A DNA stretch of 53,865 nucleotides from Mesorhizobium metallidurans STM 2683 (GTDB taxonomy: Bacteria; Pseudomonadota; Alphaproteobacteria; Rhizobiales; Rhizobiaceae): assembly GCF_000350085.1 (NCBI RefSeq), contig NZ_CAUM01000005.1:1-53865 (forward strand), given 5' to 3'. The position numbers and the translations under genes were made by a program. Shown here in pieces: positions 17,657 to 25,318 of the stretch. Within the stretch, counting starts at the first letter, position 1; every line of letters starts with the position of its first letter. Under the pieces are notes generated by a model, which saw only the letters and a list, made by a program, of their open reading frames with translations, was not told where the DNA came from and ran no database searches.

Positions 17657-18093
17657 GTCATCGACTGTCTCTGTGGTCGCAACGCGACAACGCCCGCTCA
17701 CGACGATCGAGAGGACTTATCTGGACCAAACTCGAGTAACGACAGCAATGGGCTTTTGAGATAAGGTTGGGACGCGATGGCATTGAGCGAATAGAGCGAT
17801 ATCCGGGAACCGAAACAATCCACAGAAATATTTTGTTGGTATTTTTGTTGGCTAGTCCTGCTATAGCGTGAGTCCTAACCATTTGGAAACAGAGAGAGTT
17901 TTCCATCGTTTGGATTCCGCCTCTGGCACCATCTCATCTTGGTCCATTCTCGAGCAAAAACGGCGGCTTAAGCTTCCGCCAATTGTCCAGGGCTCGCCCC
18001 CCGCTTCCCCGCAAGGCTGCCGGAATACAATAAATTTTTTCCTGCGCGAAACGTTTGGCTTAGTTGCCTCGTATTTATCTGGAGGGAGTCCAG
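17657..18093. other. AT-richer intergenic spacer, no supported gene
   Basis: Between the RES toxin and the small membrane ORF the sequence is visibly richer in A and T than its surroundings, with stretches such as AATATTTTGTTGGTATTTTTG near 17825. TTGTTG followed by TATAGC about 17 bases on (near 17842-17870) could be a promoter. Open frames here lack ribosome sites and protein-like composition. It may mark the edge of the accessory island. Confidence 0.3.
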
Positions 18094-18312
18094 ATGGTGA
18101 TTTTAAGCTGGCTTGGCGTGCTGACAATTTTGTATGCCGTGACTATCGTCCCGCTGCCGTCGACGAATGAGCTGGCGCGTGCGCCCGTTCCAAAGGACAG
18201 ACATCTCCAGCGATTTGGAATTCTCCTTGCGCTGGGTAACGGGATTTTGCTTTTTCGGCCTTTTTGGCGCGGAAGGATTGTAGGCTGGCCGACCAGCAAG
18301 CGCAGGCTGTAG
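18094..18312 (+). CDS. small single-span membrane protein, hypothetical
   Basis: A 72-residue frame from ATG 18094. The N-terminus (MVILSWLGVLTILYAVTIV) is a good membrane segment and a second, shorter hydrophobic stretch (GILLALGNGILLF) follows. The C-terminus is basic (KRRL). A strong ribosome site GGAGGGAG lies just upstream, and it sits in the 5-base loop of a perfect hairpin TCTGGA-GGGAG-TCCAGA (18078-18094) whose last base is the A of the ATG, which could limit translation. I recognise no family. Support is the ribosome site and the hydrophobic pattern only. Confidence 0.4.
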   Translation: MVILSWLGVLTILYAVTIVPLPSTNELARAPVPKDRHLQRFGILLALGNGILLFRPFWRGRIVGWPTSKRRL

Positions 18313-18404
18313 GGCAGCTTTGCGCGAGGCGAAGAACGGCTTGCAGGCCTCGGCAGGAGCTTGCCACCATAACCCACTCCAAATCGAGCAGCGTCAGTGG
18401 CTGG

Positions 18405-19283
18405 TCAGGTCGAGACGCGCGCCGCAAACGCCGCCTGCACCGCGCGGTTGACCGTGACCGGCAGGATCGACATGTGGTTTTCGCCGGCATGAAGTTCGAA
18501 GCCGGCGCTCAGGCCCGGGGTGGCGTCGAGGCGCTCGGCCATCAGGCGCGCGAATTCGTCGGTGCGCGTCACCTTTTTCTGCTCAAGGCGTTTTGCCTCG
18601 TCCGCAGCACCTATCTGGAAGGGCGCCAGCTTCTGGGTCTCGTATTCGCCGGCCGACAGGATCACCTGCGCTTTCAGCCCCTCCGGCACGGCAGCTTCGA
18701 AGCGCTGGAGAAAGCGGTCGATGGCGCGATCCTCCCAGTAGATGGCGGGGCTCGCCGCAACCCAGGTCTGGAAGGCGAGCGGGCGCGCGAACAGGGTGTA
18801 GAGCGCGAACAGGCCGCCGAAGGAGTGGCCGTACAGCGATTGCCGGCCGGTGTCGATCCTGGCGTGGCCCGCCACAAATGGCTTCAGCTCATCCTCGATG
18901 AAGGTGAGGAATTTTTCCGCCCCGCCGGTCCTGACCTCGGGGCCGCCATCATGAAAGGGCGGGTAGGTCTTGCCGGGCGGCGGGCCGAGATCCCATGAAC
19001 GCCTGAGCGAATCGTAGGCGCCTGCCACGGGATAGCCGATGGCGACGATGACGCCGTCCTCGACATTGGTGCCGAGCGGATAGCCCGCTTGCGCGCGCAT
19101 GGCATCGACGGCGGTGCCGATCACCGCGTTGCCGTCGGTCATGTAGAGAACCGGCCAGCCGGCCTCCGGCGCCGGCTTTGCCGGCACGTGGAGGAAAATC
19201 CGCCAAGGGTCGCCACCATGCGCCGGGACGAGGTCGTGGACCGTGGTGTCGGCGATCAGAGCGGGCGTCGAGGGTTTGGACAT
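18405..19283 (-). CDS. siderophore-type esterase (alpha/beta hydrolase, IroE/Fes-like)
   Basis: A 292-residue alpha/beta hydrolase of the putative-esterase family (COG2819). The start at ATG 19283 (MSKPSTPAL) is chosen because AGGA precedes it by 6-7 bases; a TTG further upstream has no such site. The nucleophile elbow is GHSFGG, the acidic residue probably lies in the SAGEYE region, and the catalytic His is in GENHMS near the C-terminus. No signal peptide is seen, so action is probably cytoplasmic, hydrolysing an imported ferric siderophore or conjugate to release iron (inference from family and place). It is the last gene of the operon with the FhuB-like and FhuD-like genes, 25 bp after the permease stop. 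Confidence 0.82.
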   Translation of the reverse strand: MSKPSTPALIADTTVHDLVPAHGGDPWRIFLHVPAKPAPEAGWPVLYMTDGNAVIGTAVDAMRAQAGYPLGTNVEDGVIVAIGYPVAGAYDSLRRSWDLGPPPGKTYPPFHDGGPEVRTGGAEKFLTFIEDELKPFVAGHARIDTGRQSLYGHSFGGLFALYTLFARPLAFQTWVAASPAIYWEDRAIDRFLQRFEAAVPEGLKAQVILSAGEYETQKLAPFQIGAADEAKRLEQKKVTRTDEFARLMAERLDATPGLSAGFELHAGENHMSILPVTVNRAVQAAFAARVST

Positions 19284-19308
19284 CGGCATTTCCTGCAAAA
19301 TGAAGGGG

Positions 19309-21360
19309 TCAGCGGCGGCGCAGCAGCCACATCAGCACCGGGCCGCCGATCAGCGTGGCGACGAGCCCGGCGGGGATCTGGCGCGGGAAGATGGCGGTAC
19401 GGCCGATCCAGTCGGCGGCGACCATGATCAGCGCTCCGGCCAGCACGGCGCCGGCCGCCTGCGGCCACGCACGGGCGAGACCGAGGCGCCGGGCAAGATG
19501 CGGCGCCATCAGGCCGATGAAGGTCAGCGGCCCGACGATCAAGGTCGATGCGGCGGTGAGCGCAGCGACCATCAGCAGCACAAGCAGCCGGGTTTTGGCC
19601 ACATCCATGCCAAGGGCCTGTACCGCCGACGGGCCAAGCGGCAGCACATCCAGCCAGCGCATAAAGAGCGGAGCGAGGATGAGCAGGACAATGGCGATGG
19701 CGCCGGTCAGAAGGGCAGCGTTCGCATCGACGCCATAGGTCGAGCCGGTGAGCCAATTGAGAAGCAGCATGGCGCGCGGGTCGCCGGTGGCGGTCAGCAC
19801 CAGGATCAGCGCGTCGAACAGCGCCGTCAGAGCCACGCCGGCCAGAAGCAGGCGTTCCGGCGCATAGGCGGCGCGGCGTCCGATTGCCAGCGAAACGAGC
19901 AGCGCGGCGAAAGCGCCGACGGTTGCCGCCGCGGTCTGGACCGGACGGCCCGCGTCGGACAGGGAAAACAGCGCCACCATCATGCCGAGCGCCGCACCGG
20001 CGCTGATGCCCAGCACCTCGGGGCTTGCCATCGGATTGCCGGTCAGCCGCTGCATCATCAGCCCGGCAAGCGCCAGCATGGCGCCGGCGGCGAACGCAGC
20101 CGACACCCGGGGCCACCGCCATGACAGCAGAGGCTGTAATTGATCGCCGACGGCGACTGTCCAGCCATGCGGCCCTGGCCCGCAAAGCAAGGCAAGTCCG
20201 AGCAGCAGAAGCAGGGACAGACCGAGCGCTGCCAGCACGAGGCCAGGCCGGCCTGTTCTGGGCAGGCGTTCGGTGGTGAGCGCCGGGATCTCCAGGCCGA
20301 GAGCAAGGCGGGGCAGCAGCCAGAGCAGCAGCGGGGCACCGAGAAGCGCGGTGATCGCGCCGGTGGGCAAAAGGTCGCCCTGCGGCCCGGTCGCCATTTG
20401 CACCGCCTGGTCGGCAGCCCACAGAAGGGCTGCCCCGATCAGCGGCGCCATGACCAGCCTCTGGCTAAGTCGGCGCGCGCCGCCGATGCGGGCAAGAGAA
20501 GCGGCCGCCAGGCCGACGAAGCCGACCACGCCAACGGCGGCGACGACGAAGGCGGTGAGCGCGACGGCCGCCCCAAGCCCGGCAAAACGGTAGACACCGA
20601 GGGGCACGCCAAGGCTGCGCGCGCCTTCGTCGTCAAGGCCAAGCAAGGTCAGTGGCCGCACCATCAGGCCGATCGCCAGCGCAGCGGCGCCGATGCGCGG
20701 CAACAGCCAAAGCGTCGTCGTCCAACCCTGCTGGCCGAGCGAACCGGCGCCCCAGATGAACAGGCTGGCCAGCCATTCGTGCCGCAGTACGACCAGAGCC
20801 GCGCCGATGGCGCCTGCATAGAGGCTGACGACCAGTCCCGCCAGCACGACGGAAAGCGGCGACAGCCCCCTGTGCCAGGACAGGACAAAGACTCCAGCAA
20901 TAGCGATGAAGGCACCCGCAAGCGCTGCCCATTCGCGGCCAAAGGCGAGCAATGAGGGCGCCAGAAGTGTCGCCAGGGCCAGCGCCAGATAGGCACCGGC
21001 CGAAACGCCCACCGTTTCCGGTGAGGCCAGCGGGTTGCGCAAGACTTGCTGGAGGACGGTTCCAGCAAGGCCGAGTGCCGCACCACACAAAAGGCTGACG
21101 GCCAGCCGGGGCAGGAAGGCATAGTGGACGAGCACCTGCCGCATGTCCTCGATGTCGGGAGCGACGAGCGATTGGAGCCAGAGCGCCGACGGCAGTTGCA
21201 CAGCGAGATTGGAGACGGTTGCCGCAATAGCGGCAGCCGAGAGCACCAGGCAGAGCAGGATCACGCCCACCGGCCGTTTGGTGAAACTTCCATGCGGCAA
21301 GGCCTGGCCAGCCGGGGCGAGTGTGCCGTCTCGTAACGTCGTCGCCGTCTCCTCAGCCAC
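19309..21360 (-). CDS. fhuB: FhuB-like ferric siderophore permease, fused double unit
   Basis: A 683-residue inner-membrane permease made of two FecCD/BtuC-type halves joined in one chain, as in FhuB (about 660 residues in E. coli). The first half covers residues 1 to about 345 and the second the rest; each has about ten hydrophobic segments. The ATPase-contact motif is canonical in the second half (GPLTFIGLMAPHLARR) but altered in the first (VGFVGLAAASLARIGG). Both halves carry a version of the NPLASPETVGVSAGA / NPMASPEVLGISAGA motif. The start overlaps the FhuD-like stop by 8 bp. No FhuC-like ATPase is encoded in the window, so one must be supplied from elsewhere. Confidence 0.9.
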   Translation of the reverse strand: MAEETATTLRDGTLAPAGQALPHGSFTKRPVGVILLCLVLSAAAIAATVSNLAVQLPSALWLQSLVAPDIEDMRQVLVHYAFLPRLAVSLLCGAALGLAGTVLQQVLRNPLASPETVGVSAGAYLALALATLLAPSLLAFGREWAALAGAFIAIAGVFVLSWHRGLSPLSVVLAGLVVSLYAGAIGAALVVLRHEWLASLFIWGAGSLGQQGWTTTLWLLPRIGAAALAIGLMVRPLTLLGLDDEGARSLGVPLGVYRFAGLGAAVALTAFVVAAVGVVGFVGLAAASLARIGGARRLSQRLVMAPLIGAALLWAADQAVQMATGPQGDLLPTGAITALLGAPLLLWLLPRLALGLEIPALTTERLPRTGRPGLVLAALGLSLLLLLGLALLCGPGPHGWTVAVGDQLQPLLSWRWPRVSAAFAAGAMLALAGLMMQRLTGNPMASPEVLGISAGAALGMMVALFSLSDAGRPVQTAAATVGAFAALLVSLAIGRRAAYAPERLLLAGVALTALFDALILVLTATGDPRAMLLLNWLTGSTYGVDANAALLTGAIAIVLLILAPLFMRWLDVLPLGPSAVQALGMDVAKTRLLVLLMVAALTAASTLIVGPLTFIGLMAPHLARRLGLARAWPQAAGAVLAGALIMVAADWIGRTAIFPRQIPAGLVATLIGGPVLMWLLRRR

Positions 21361-22267
21361 GGGCAGCTTCCGCCGTCATCGCCTTGGCCAGGACCCGCGC
21401 GAAACGACTGGCGGACGGAAGCGCTCCGAACATCAGGACGGCGGGAAGACGCATGATCGACCGGTTGCGCACGAAGGGCATCGCATTCCAGACCGGGCTT
21501 TCGGTCAGCGTACCGCCGGCGCCCTCAGGCAAGGGTTCGAGATAGGCGAGGCGCGCGTCGCTCGCTGTCGCCAATCCGTCGATGCCAACGGTCGAAAAGC
21601 CCCAATAATTGGTTTCCCCTGTCCAGGCGTTGCGGAGCCCGATGCGGTCGAACACCTCCTGAAACAGGCTTTTCCTGCCATAGACGCGCACATTGCGCGG
21701 ATCCATGAAATGGACGACATAGATCGGCCGCGCCGCAAGCGGCGCCAATTCCTGGCGGATCCCCTGGAAAGACGCCTCCGTCGCTGCGATCAGCGCCTCG
21801 CCCTCCGCCTCTTTGCCGACAAGCCGGGCGACCTGCCGCGTCGCCTCGGTGGCGCGTCGAAGAGGCTGCCCTTCCTCGGTGTAGATACCGATCGTCGTCA
21901 CCGGCGCGACGCGTTCGAGCAGCGGCTTGATACCGTCGAGATACGGAATGGCAAGGATGATGTCGGGTCTGAGCTGCTGCAGGAATTCGAGATTGGGTTC
22001 CAGCAGCGTGCCGACATCGGCGACCTCCGCCGGCAGCGGCGGCTCGACCACCCATTTTTCCCAGACCTCGCGATCGGCGATGGCGACCGGCCTTACCCCG
22101 AGCATCAGCAAGGTCTCGGTCAGCCCGTCGTCCAGGGAGACGATGCGCAGCGGTTTCGCCTCGACCAGCGAGGTGCCGGCAAAGGGCAAAATGAAAAGCC
22201 CGAACGCCGCGCGCCGGGTCATCCGGCTGCGGGTGCGGAAGGCCGTCTGAGTCTGGCTGTCGGGCAC
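21353..22267 (-). CDS. fhuD: FhuD-like periplasmic siderophore-binding protein
   Basis: A class III substrate-binding protein of the FhuD/FecB type. I place the start at GTG 22267 (304 residues); ATG 22222 is the alternative, beginning MTRRAAFGLFILPF. The twin Arg followed by a short hydrophobic stretch looks like a Tat signal, as is usual for FhuD. An in-frame start at 22366 is rejected because it would put the iron box inside the gene. Mature features are RIVSLDDGLTETLLMLG, PDIILAIPYLDG and the long connecting helix region. It should capture a ferric hydroxamate-like siderophore in the periplasm and pass it to the FhuB-like permease. First gene of the operon. Confidence 0.85.
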   Translation of the reverse strand: MPDSQTQTAFRTRSRMTRRAAFGLFILPFAGTSLVEAKPLRIVSLDDGLTETLLMLGVRPVAIADREVWEKWVVEPPLPAEVADVGTLLEPNLEFLQQLRPDIILAIPYLDGIKPLLERVAPVTTIGIYTEEGQPLRRATEATRQVARLVGKEAEGEALIAATEASFQGIRQELAPLAARPIYVVHFMDPRNVRVYGRKSLFQEVFDRIGLRNAWTGETNYWGFSTVGIDGLATASDARLAYLEPLPEGAGGTLTESPVWNAMPFVRNRSIMRLPAVLMFGALPSASRFARVLAKAMTAEAARG

Positions 22268-22347
22268 GGTCTTCGGTCTCTCTCCAACTTCGTACGTGTT
22301 TCCAGAAACTGGCGGATGGCGGCCTGTGCCCGGTTGACTATGAAACC

Positions 22348-22362
22348 TGACTTTACTAGTCA
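22348..22362. promoter_or_regulatory. IRO box (TGA-N9-TCA), probable RirA site
   Basis: TGACTTTACTAGTCA is a perfect TGA-N9-TCA palindrome, the iron-responsive operator recognised by RirA in Rhizobium and Agrobacterium. It lies between the fhuD-like gene and the divergent receptor remnant, where it could control both. Iron repression of the siderophore uptake operon is the expected result. Confidence 0.6.
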
Positions 22363-22379
22363 ACATTGAAGTGGACTAA

Positions 22380-22925
22380 AAAAGTCAACAATTTGTCGCG
22401 CCGGCCGCAACGGCCTGCCTCTCGACGTTGCTTTGCGCATCGGCCTTCGCGCAGGAAACCGCGACCGAGCCCAGCCCCATTGAGGTACGCCATCGCGGCC
22501 TGGAGATCGAAGCCAATGCCGATCTCGCTTCCGGCCTGAGCATGACCGCTGCCTACACCTATCTCGACGCCGAGATAGTCAGGGACGATCCCTTGGTCAT
22601 CGGCAACCGCCCGTCGCTGGTGCCGGAACACCAGGCCTCGCTGTGGGCCAATTACGAGATCGGCCACGGCATGCTCGAGGGCTTGAGCGTCGGCGCCGGC
22701 GTGCGCTATATCGGCGCAAGCTTCGGCGACAACGCGAACACGGTGAACGTGCCCGGCTATACGCTGGTTGATGCCGCGCTGCGGTACAAGAAGAACGGCT
22801 GGCAGGCCGCGCTCAACGTCTCCAACCTGTTCGACAAGACCTATTATTCGACCTGCTATCCCGGTTCCGGCTGCATCTATGGCGAAGGCCGTGTCATCAA
22901 AGGCAGCCTCAGCATGAAATTCTAG
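22380..22925 (+). pseudogene. TonB-dependent siderophore receptor, internal deletion remnant
   Basis: The frame is open from 22380 and ends at 22925. Its first residues (PAATACLSTLLCASAFAQE) are the hydrophobic and cleavage part of a signal peptide without its Met and basic start; the only start is a TTG at 22428. The sequence then jumps directly into EVRHRGLEIEANADL, AAYTYLDAEI, VGAGVRYIG, LVDAALRY, NVSNLFDKTYYSTCY and ends with MKF, the last few barrel strands and terminal Phe of a FhuA/FoxA-type receptor. About 165 residues remain of the usual 700 or so, so the plug domain and most of the barrel are gone. The final aromatic residue is intact. Divergent from the siderophore uptake operon, it was most likely its outer-membrane receptor. 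Confidence 0.78.
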
Positions 22926-22987
22926 ACGCAATCCGGCTCGGGAGCGGCGGACCTGTCGATTCGTACCGCCGCTCCAGCTTTTTGTCC

Positions 22988-23034
22988 GGGCATCGGATTT
23001 CCCCAAACCGGCACCCACTTTTGGATCTGACGCT
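22988..23034. repeat. degenerate intergenic repeat of rhizobial type
   Basis: The stretch containing CCCCAAACCGG followed by CACCCACTTTTGG resembles the widely scattered 'AAACCGG...CCACTTTTGG' intergenic palindrome of Mesorhizobium. The match is from memory, degenerate, and no other copy occurs in this window. Confidence 0.3.
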
Positions 23035-23132
23035 TTGGCATCATTTTTCCTCCACGAACGCATTGCATGTTGAGCCGGCGATTCAGCCGGACAGATCGCC
23101 TGTCGCGGCAGGACGATCAGGGCACCGATCCC

Positions 23133-23159
23133 AAAAAACTGGTGGCAAGCCGCCACCAG
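23133..23159 (-). terminator. intrinsic terminator on the minus strand without an obvious gene
   Basis: Read on the minus strand, CTGGTGGC-GGCTT-GCCACCAG forms a perfect 8-bp stem with a 5-base loop and is followed at once by six T. That is a textbook Rho-independent terminator. On the minus strand upstream of it there is only a 42-codon frame rich in Trp (23117-23245, without a ribosome site) and the decayed fragment at 23616-23852, so the transcript it ends is unknown. Confidence 0.6.
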
Positions 23160-23257
23160 AAGGTGTTGAAGACGGTGCCGATCGCATTCAGCGCGGTGCG
23201 AGCCGGTTGCGCTCGGCGAGGCTTGATGATTTGTTGCCACCACATGGAGAGCGAATG

Positions 23258-23599
23258 ATGCGAGAGCCTGCCGGTCAAGACGAATACGGGTCGACCAACC
23301 CCTTCGACCCGGACGACTTTTCGACGTTGAACACGATGGGGCCAGCTGTGGGCAGCAACGACTTCGAGAAATACGCTGTCGCCGTGATCATCGTGTTCGG
23401 CGCCCTCATCATCGGCGGGCTGATGGCCGCGGCGATGACCTTCGGCCACCGCAACGGCTTTCTTTTCGCGCTCGGCGGCGCCACGGCGGCCTGGATATCC
23501 GGCAATGCGCTTTTACTCGACCGGCCCCGCATCTACGCCCTGTTCGTCGGCATTGCGGCCCTGATGCTGGTCGCATCCACCCTGACGCTGGTCCTCTGA
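23258..23599 (+). CDS. small integral membrane protein, hypothetical
   Basis: A 113-residue protein. Two adjacent ATGs (23255 and 23258) follow GGAGAG at 23246-23251; the second has the better spacing of 6. The longer in-frame extension to 22982 runs through the repeat and terminator and is not protein-like. After an acidic, Pro/Asp-rich N-terminus (STNPFDPDDFSTLNTMG) come three hydrophobic segments: AVAVIIVFGALIIGGLMAAAM, FLFALGGATAAWISGNALLL and YALFVGIAALMLVASTLTLV. I recognise no family. Codon usage matches the neighbouring chromosomal genes. It stands alone between two disturbed regions. Confidence 0.6.
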   Translation: MREPAGQDEYGSTNPFDPDDFSTLNTMGPAVGSNDFEKYAVAVIIVFGALIIGGLMAAAMTFGHRNGFLFALGGATAAWISGNALLLDRPRIYALFVGIAALMLVASTLTLVL

Positions 23600-23615
23600 T
23601 TCGACTGAGAGAAAT

Positions 23616-23852
23616 TCAGTACCCTATAGCCTCGCCGGACGCGGCGCGGCTGTCGATGGCGCCCTTCACCCGCTTGCCGTCCTTGTCGAGATACATGGTC
23701 CTGGTCGCCGCCAGCGGCGCCCGCTCGCGGAAAGTAGGAAGCGAGAAAACGCCAATCGTTGCGCTGGCGTGCCGCGCCTCGTTTGGCGTTGCACCTCTCC
23801 CCCATGCTTCACGCTTCAGCCGTTTTGTTCTTGCTTTGTGCTGGCAATTATG
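23616..23852 (-). pseudogene. decayed C-terminal coding fragment
   Basis: A stop-to-stop minus-strand frame without a start codon near its conserved part. Its last 40 residues read like a real protein tail: TFRERAPLAATRTM, YLDKDGKRVKGAIDSR, ending ASGEAIGY before TGA at 23616-23618. The upstream half is basic and unstructured and probably not coding. I do not recognise the parent protein. It may be the end of a deleted gene, consistent with the rearranged receptor nearby. Confidence 0.25.
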
Positions 23853-23908
23853 CTAGTGATTCTCGCATGGTGCTGATTTGCGCCGCGACCCGCCTCAGGC
23901 GGGTTTTT
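23825..23908 (+). ncRNA. possible short transcript: promoter-like sequence plus intrinsic terminator
   Basis: TTGTTC (23825-23830) and TATGCT (23849-23854) are 18 bp apart, a reasonable sigma-70 type promoter. Some 30 bp further on, ACCCGCCT-C-AGGCGGGT followed by five T (23888-23908) is an intrinsic terminator on the plus strand. A transcript would be only about 45-50 nt. A 19-codon frame (MVLICAATRLRR and on) begins at 23867 and runs through the hairpin. No plus-strand gene follows, since rhaI is convergent, so an attenuator role is unlikely; the terminator could also simply end the membrane-protein gene upstream. Confidence 0.35.
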
Positions 23909-23936
23909 CGTTTCAGTCCAACTTGAAACCCTGACA

Positions 23937-25229
23937 TCAGACAATGCCGCCGCCGCCGCTGGCGACCGCCGGCCGTTCCGCCGCGACCTTCGCCCGATAA
24001 CCGGCCGCGCGGTAGGCGGCGACGGGGTCGATGGCGCCGCCAGTGTTCAGCCGTGCCATGGCCAGGATCGGCTCGACATCGGTGCGGTAGGCCACTTTCA
24101 GTGTCTGCGTCGCCATCAGTGCGTCGTTGGCGTCCTGGTAGCCTGCCAGCGCCTTGCGATCGACGAGCAGCGCCTGCGCATAGGCGCGCAGCACCTCGAC
24201 CGCAGACAGCATCAGGCTCTCGATCGGATCGGTGACGTTGTGGCTTTGGTCGAGCATATGCGCGGGATCGAAGCCCTTTGCACCCGAAAGCTCGGCATCG
24301 ACCAGTTCGTTGAAAACCAGGAACAGCCGGTAAGGATCGATAGACCCGGCGTCGAGATCGTCGTCGCCATATTTGGAATCGTTGAAGTGGAAGCCGCCGA
24401 GTTTCTTGAACTGGATCAGCCGCGACACGATCATCTCGATGTTGACGTTGGGCGCATGATGGCCAAGATCGACCAGGCAGAAGGCCTTGTCGCCGAGTTC
24501 CTGGGCGATCATGTAGTTGGTGCCCCAGTCCTGCACGACCGTCGAATAGAAGGCCGGCTCATACATCTTGTGCTCGGTGAACAGCTTCCAGTCGTTAGGC
24601 AGCCCAGCGTAGATCTCCTTCATGGCGTCGAGATAGCGCTCGAAGGCTCCGGCGAAATTGACCTGGCCGGGAAAATTCGAGCCGTCGCCGATCCACACCG
24701 TCAGCGCCTTGGAACCCAACGTTCTGCCGATCTCGATGCATTCGAGATTGTGCTCGACCGCCTGGCGGCGCGTTGCGGCATCGGCATGCGATAGCGAGCC
24801 GAATTTATAGGAAAGCTTCTGGTCCTTCGCGTCGGAGAAGGTGTTGGAGTTCATGGCGTCGAAGCCGAGGCCGAAGCGCGATGCGGCCTGTTTCAGCCGG
24901 TTCGGATCGGCCTTGTCCCACGGGATGTGCAGCGAGACGGTCGGCGTGGCCTGCGTCAATTGCTGGATGACGGCGCAGTCCTCGATCTTGTCGAAGATGT
25001 CGCGCGGCTCGCCGGCGCCGGGAAAGCGGGCGAAGCGGGTGCCGCCCGTGCCGACGCCCCAGGACGGGATCGCGACCGCGAATTTCTCGACCTTGTCGCG
25101 GATGGCGTCGATGGCGATGCCGCGGCGGTCGAGGCGTTCGCCGAGCGAGGCGTAGTCGCGCTCGAGGTCGGCCTTGCGCACGGCATTGTCTTTCTCGACG
25201 ATGTCATCCGAAATAATCAATTCAGACAA
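23937..25229 (-). CDS. rhaI: L-rhamnose isomerase
   Basis: A 430-residue TIM-barrel isomerase of the Pseudomonas stutzeri/rhizobial RhaI type, distinct from E. coli RhaA. It converts L-rhamnose to L-rhamnulose with Mn or another divalent metal. Recognised segments are SLHIPWDK, FGLGFDAMNSNTF, WIGDGSNFPGQ, the metal-site regions TEHKMYEPAFY, CLVDLGHHAPNVN and GGFHFNDSKYGDDDLDAGSI. The start is TTG at 25229, supported by GGAGGA about seven bases upstream. It is the second gene of the rhaDI operon, separated from rhaD by a hairpin. The C-terminal GGGG tail is unremarkable. Identification is firm from order and motifs. Confidence 0.95.
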   Translation of the reverse strand: MSELIISDDIVEKDNAVRKADLERDYASLGERLDRRGIAIDAIRDKVEKFAVAIPSWGVGTGGTRFARFPGAGEPRDIFDKIEDCAVIQQLTQATPTVSLHIPWDKADPNRLKQAASRFGLGFDAMNSNTFSDAKDQKLSYKFGSLSHADAATRRQAVEHNLECIEIGRTLGSKALTVWIGDGSNFPGQVNFAGAFERYLDAMKEIYAGLPNDWKLFTEHKMYEPAFYSTVVQDWGTNYMIAQELGDKAFCLVDLGHHAPNVNIEMIVSRLIQFKKLGGFHFNDSKYGDDDLDAGSIDPYRLFLVFNELVDAELSGAKGFDPAHMLDQSHNVTDPIESLMLSAVEVLRAYAQALLVDRKALAGYQDANDALMATQTLKVAYRTDVEPILAMARLNTGGAIDPVAAYRAAGYRAKVAAERPAVASGGGGIV

Positions 25230-25286
25230 TGCAATTCCTCCCGGTACTCGTTCGGCTGGCGCCGTCCCTCATCCGCCCTTCGTGCA

Positions 25287-25313
25287 CCTTCTCCCCGTAG
25301 AACGGGGAGAAGG
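25287..25313 (-). repeat. 12-bp perfect hairpin between rhaD and rhaI (rhizobial palindrome)
   Basis: CCTTCTCCCCGT and ACGGGGAGAAGG pair perfectly around a 3-base loop, five bases after the rhaD stop. The preceding CTCATCCGCCCTTCG and this hairpin together resemble a dispersed palindromic repeat common between rhizobial genes. There is no T run, so it is more likely to tune stability or ratio of rhaD to rhaI mRNA than to end transcription. Confidence 0.6.
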
Positions 25314-25318
25314 AAGGC

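Noticed and set aside
23117..23245. trp attenuator leader peptide
   Set aside because: Although the frame begins M-W-W and overlaps a terminator, it has no ribosome site and no tryptophan gene follows on the minus strand.
22982..23254. N-terminal extension of the small membrane protein
   Set aside because: It crosses a degenerate repeat and a minus-strand terminator, is not hydrophobic or conserved-looking, and a good ribosome site sits just before 23258.
25287..25313. Hairpin after rhaD considered as a simple intrinsic terminator
   Set aside because: No T run follows on the minus strand, and rhaI downstream belongs to the same pathway, so full termination is unlikely.
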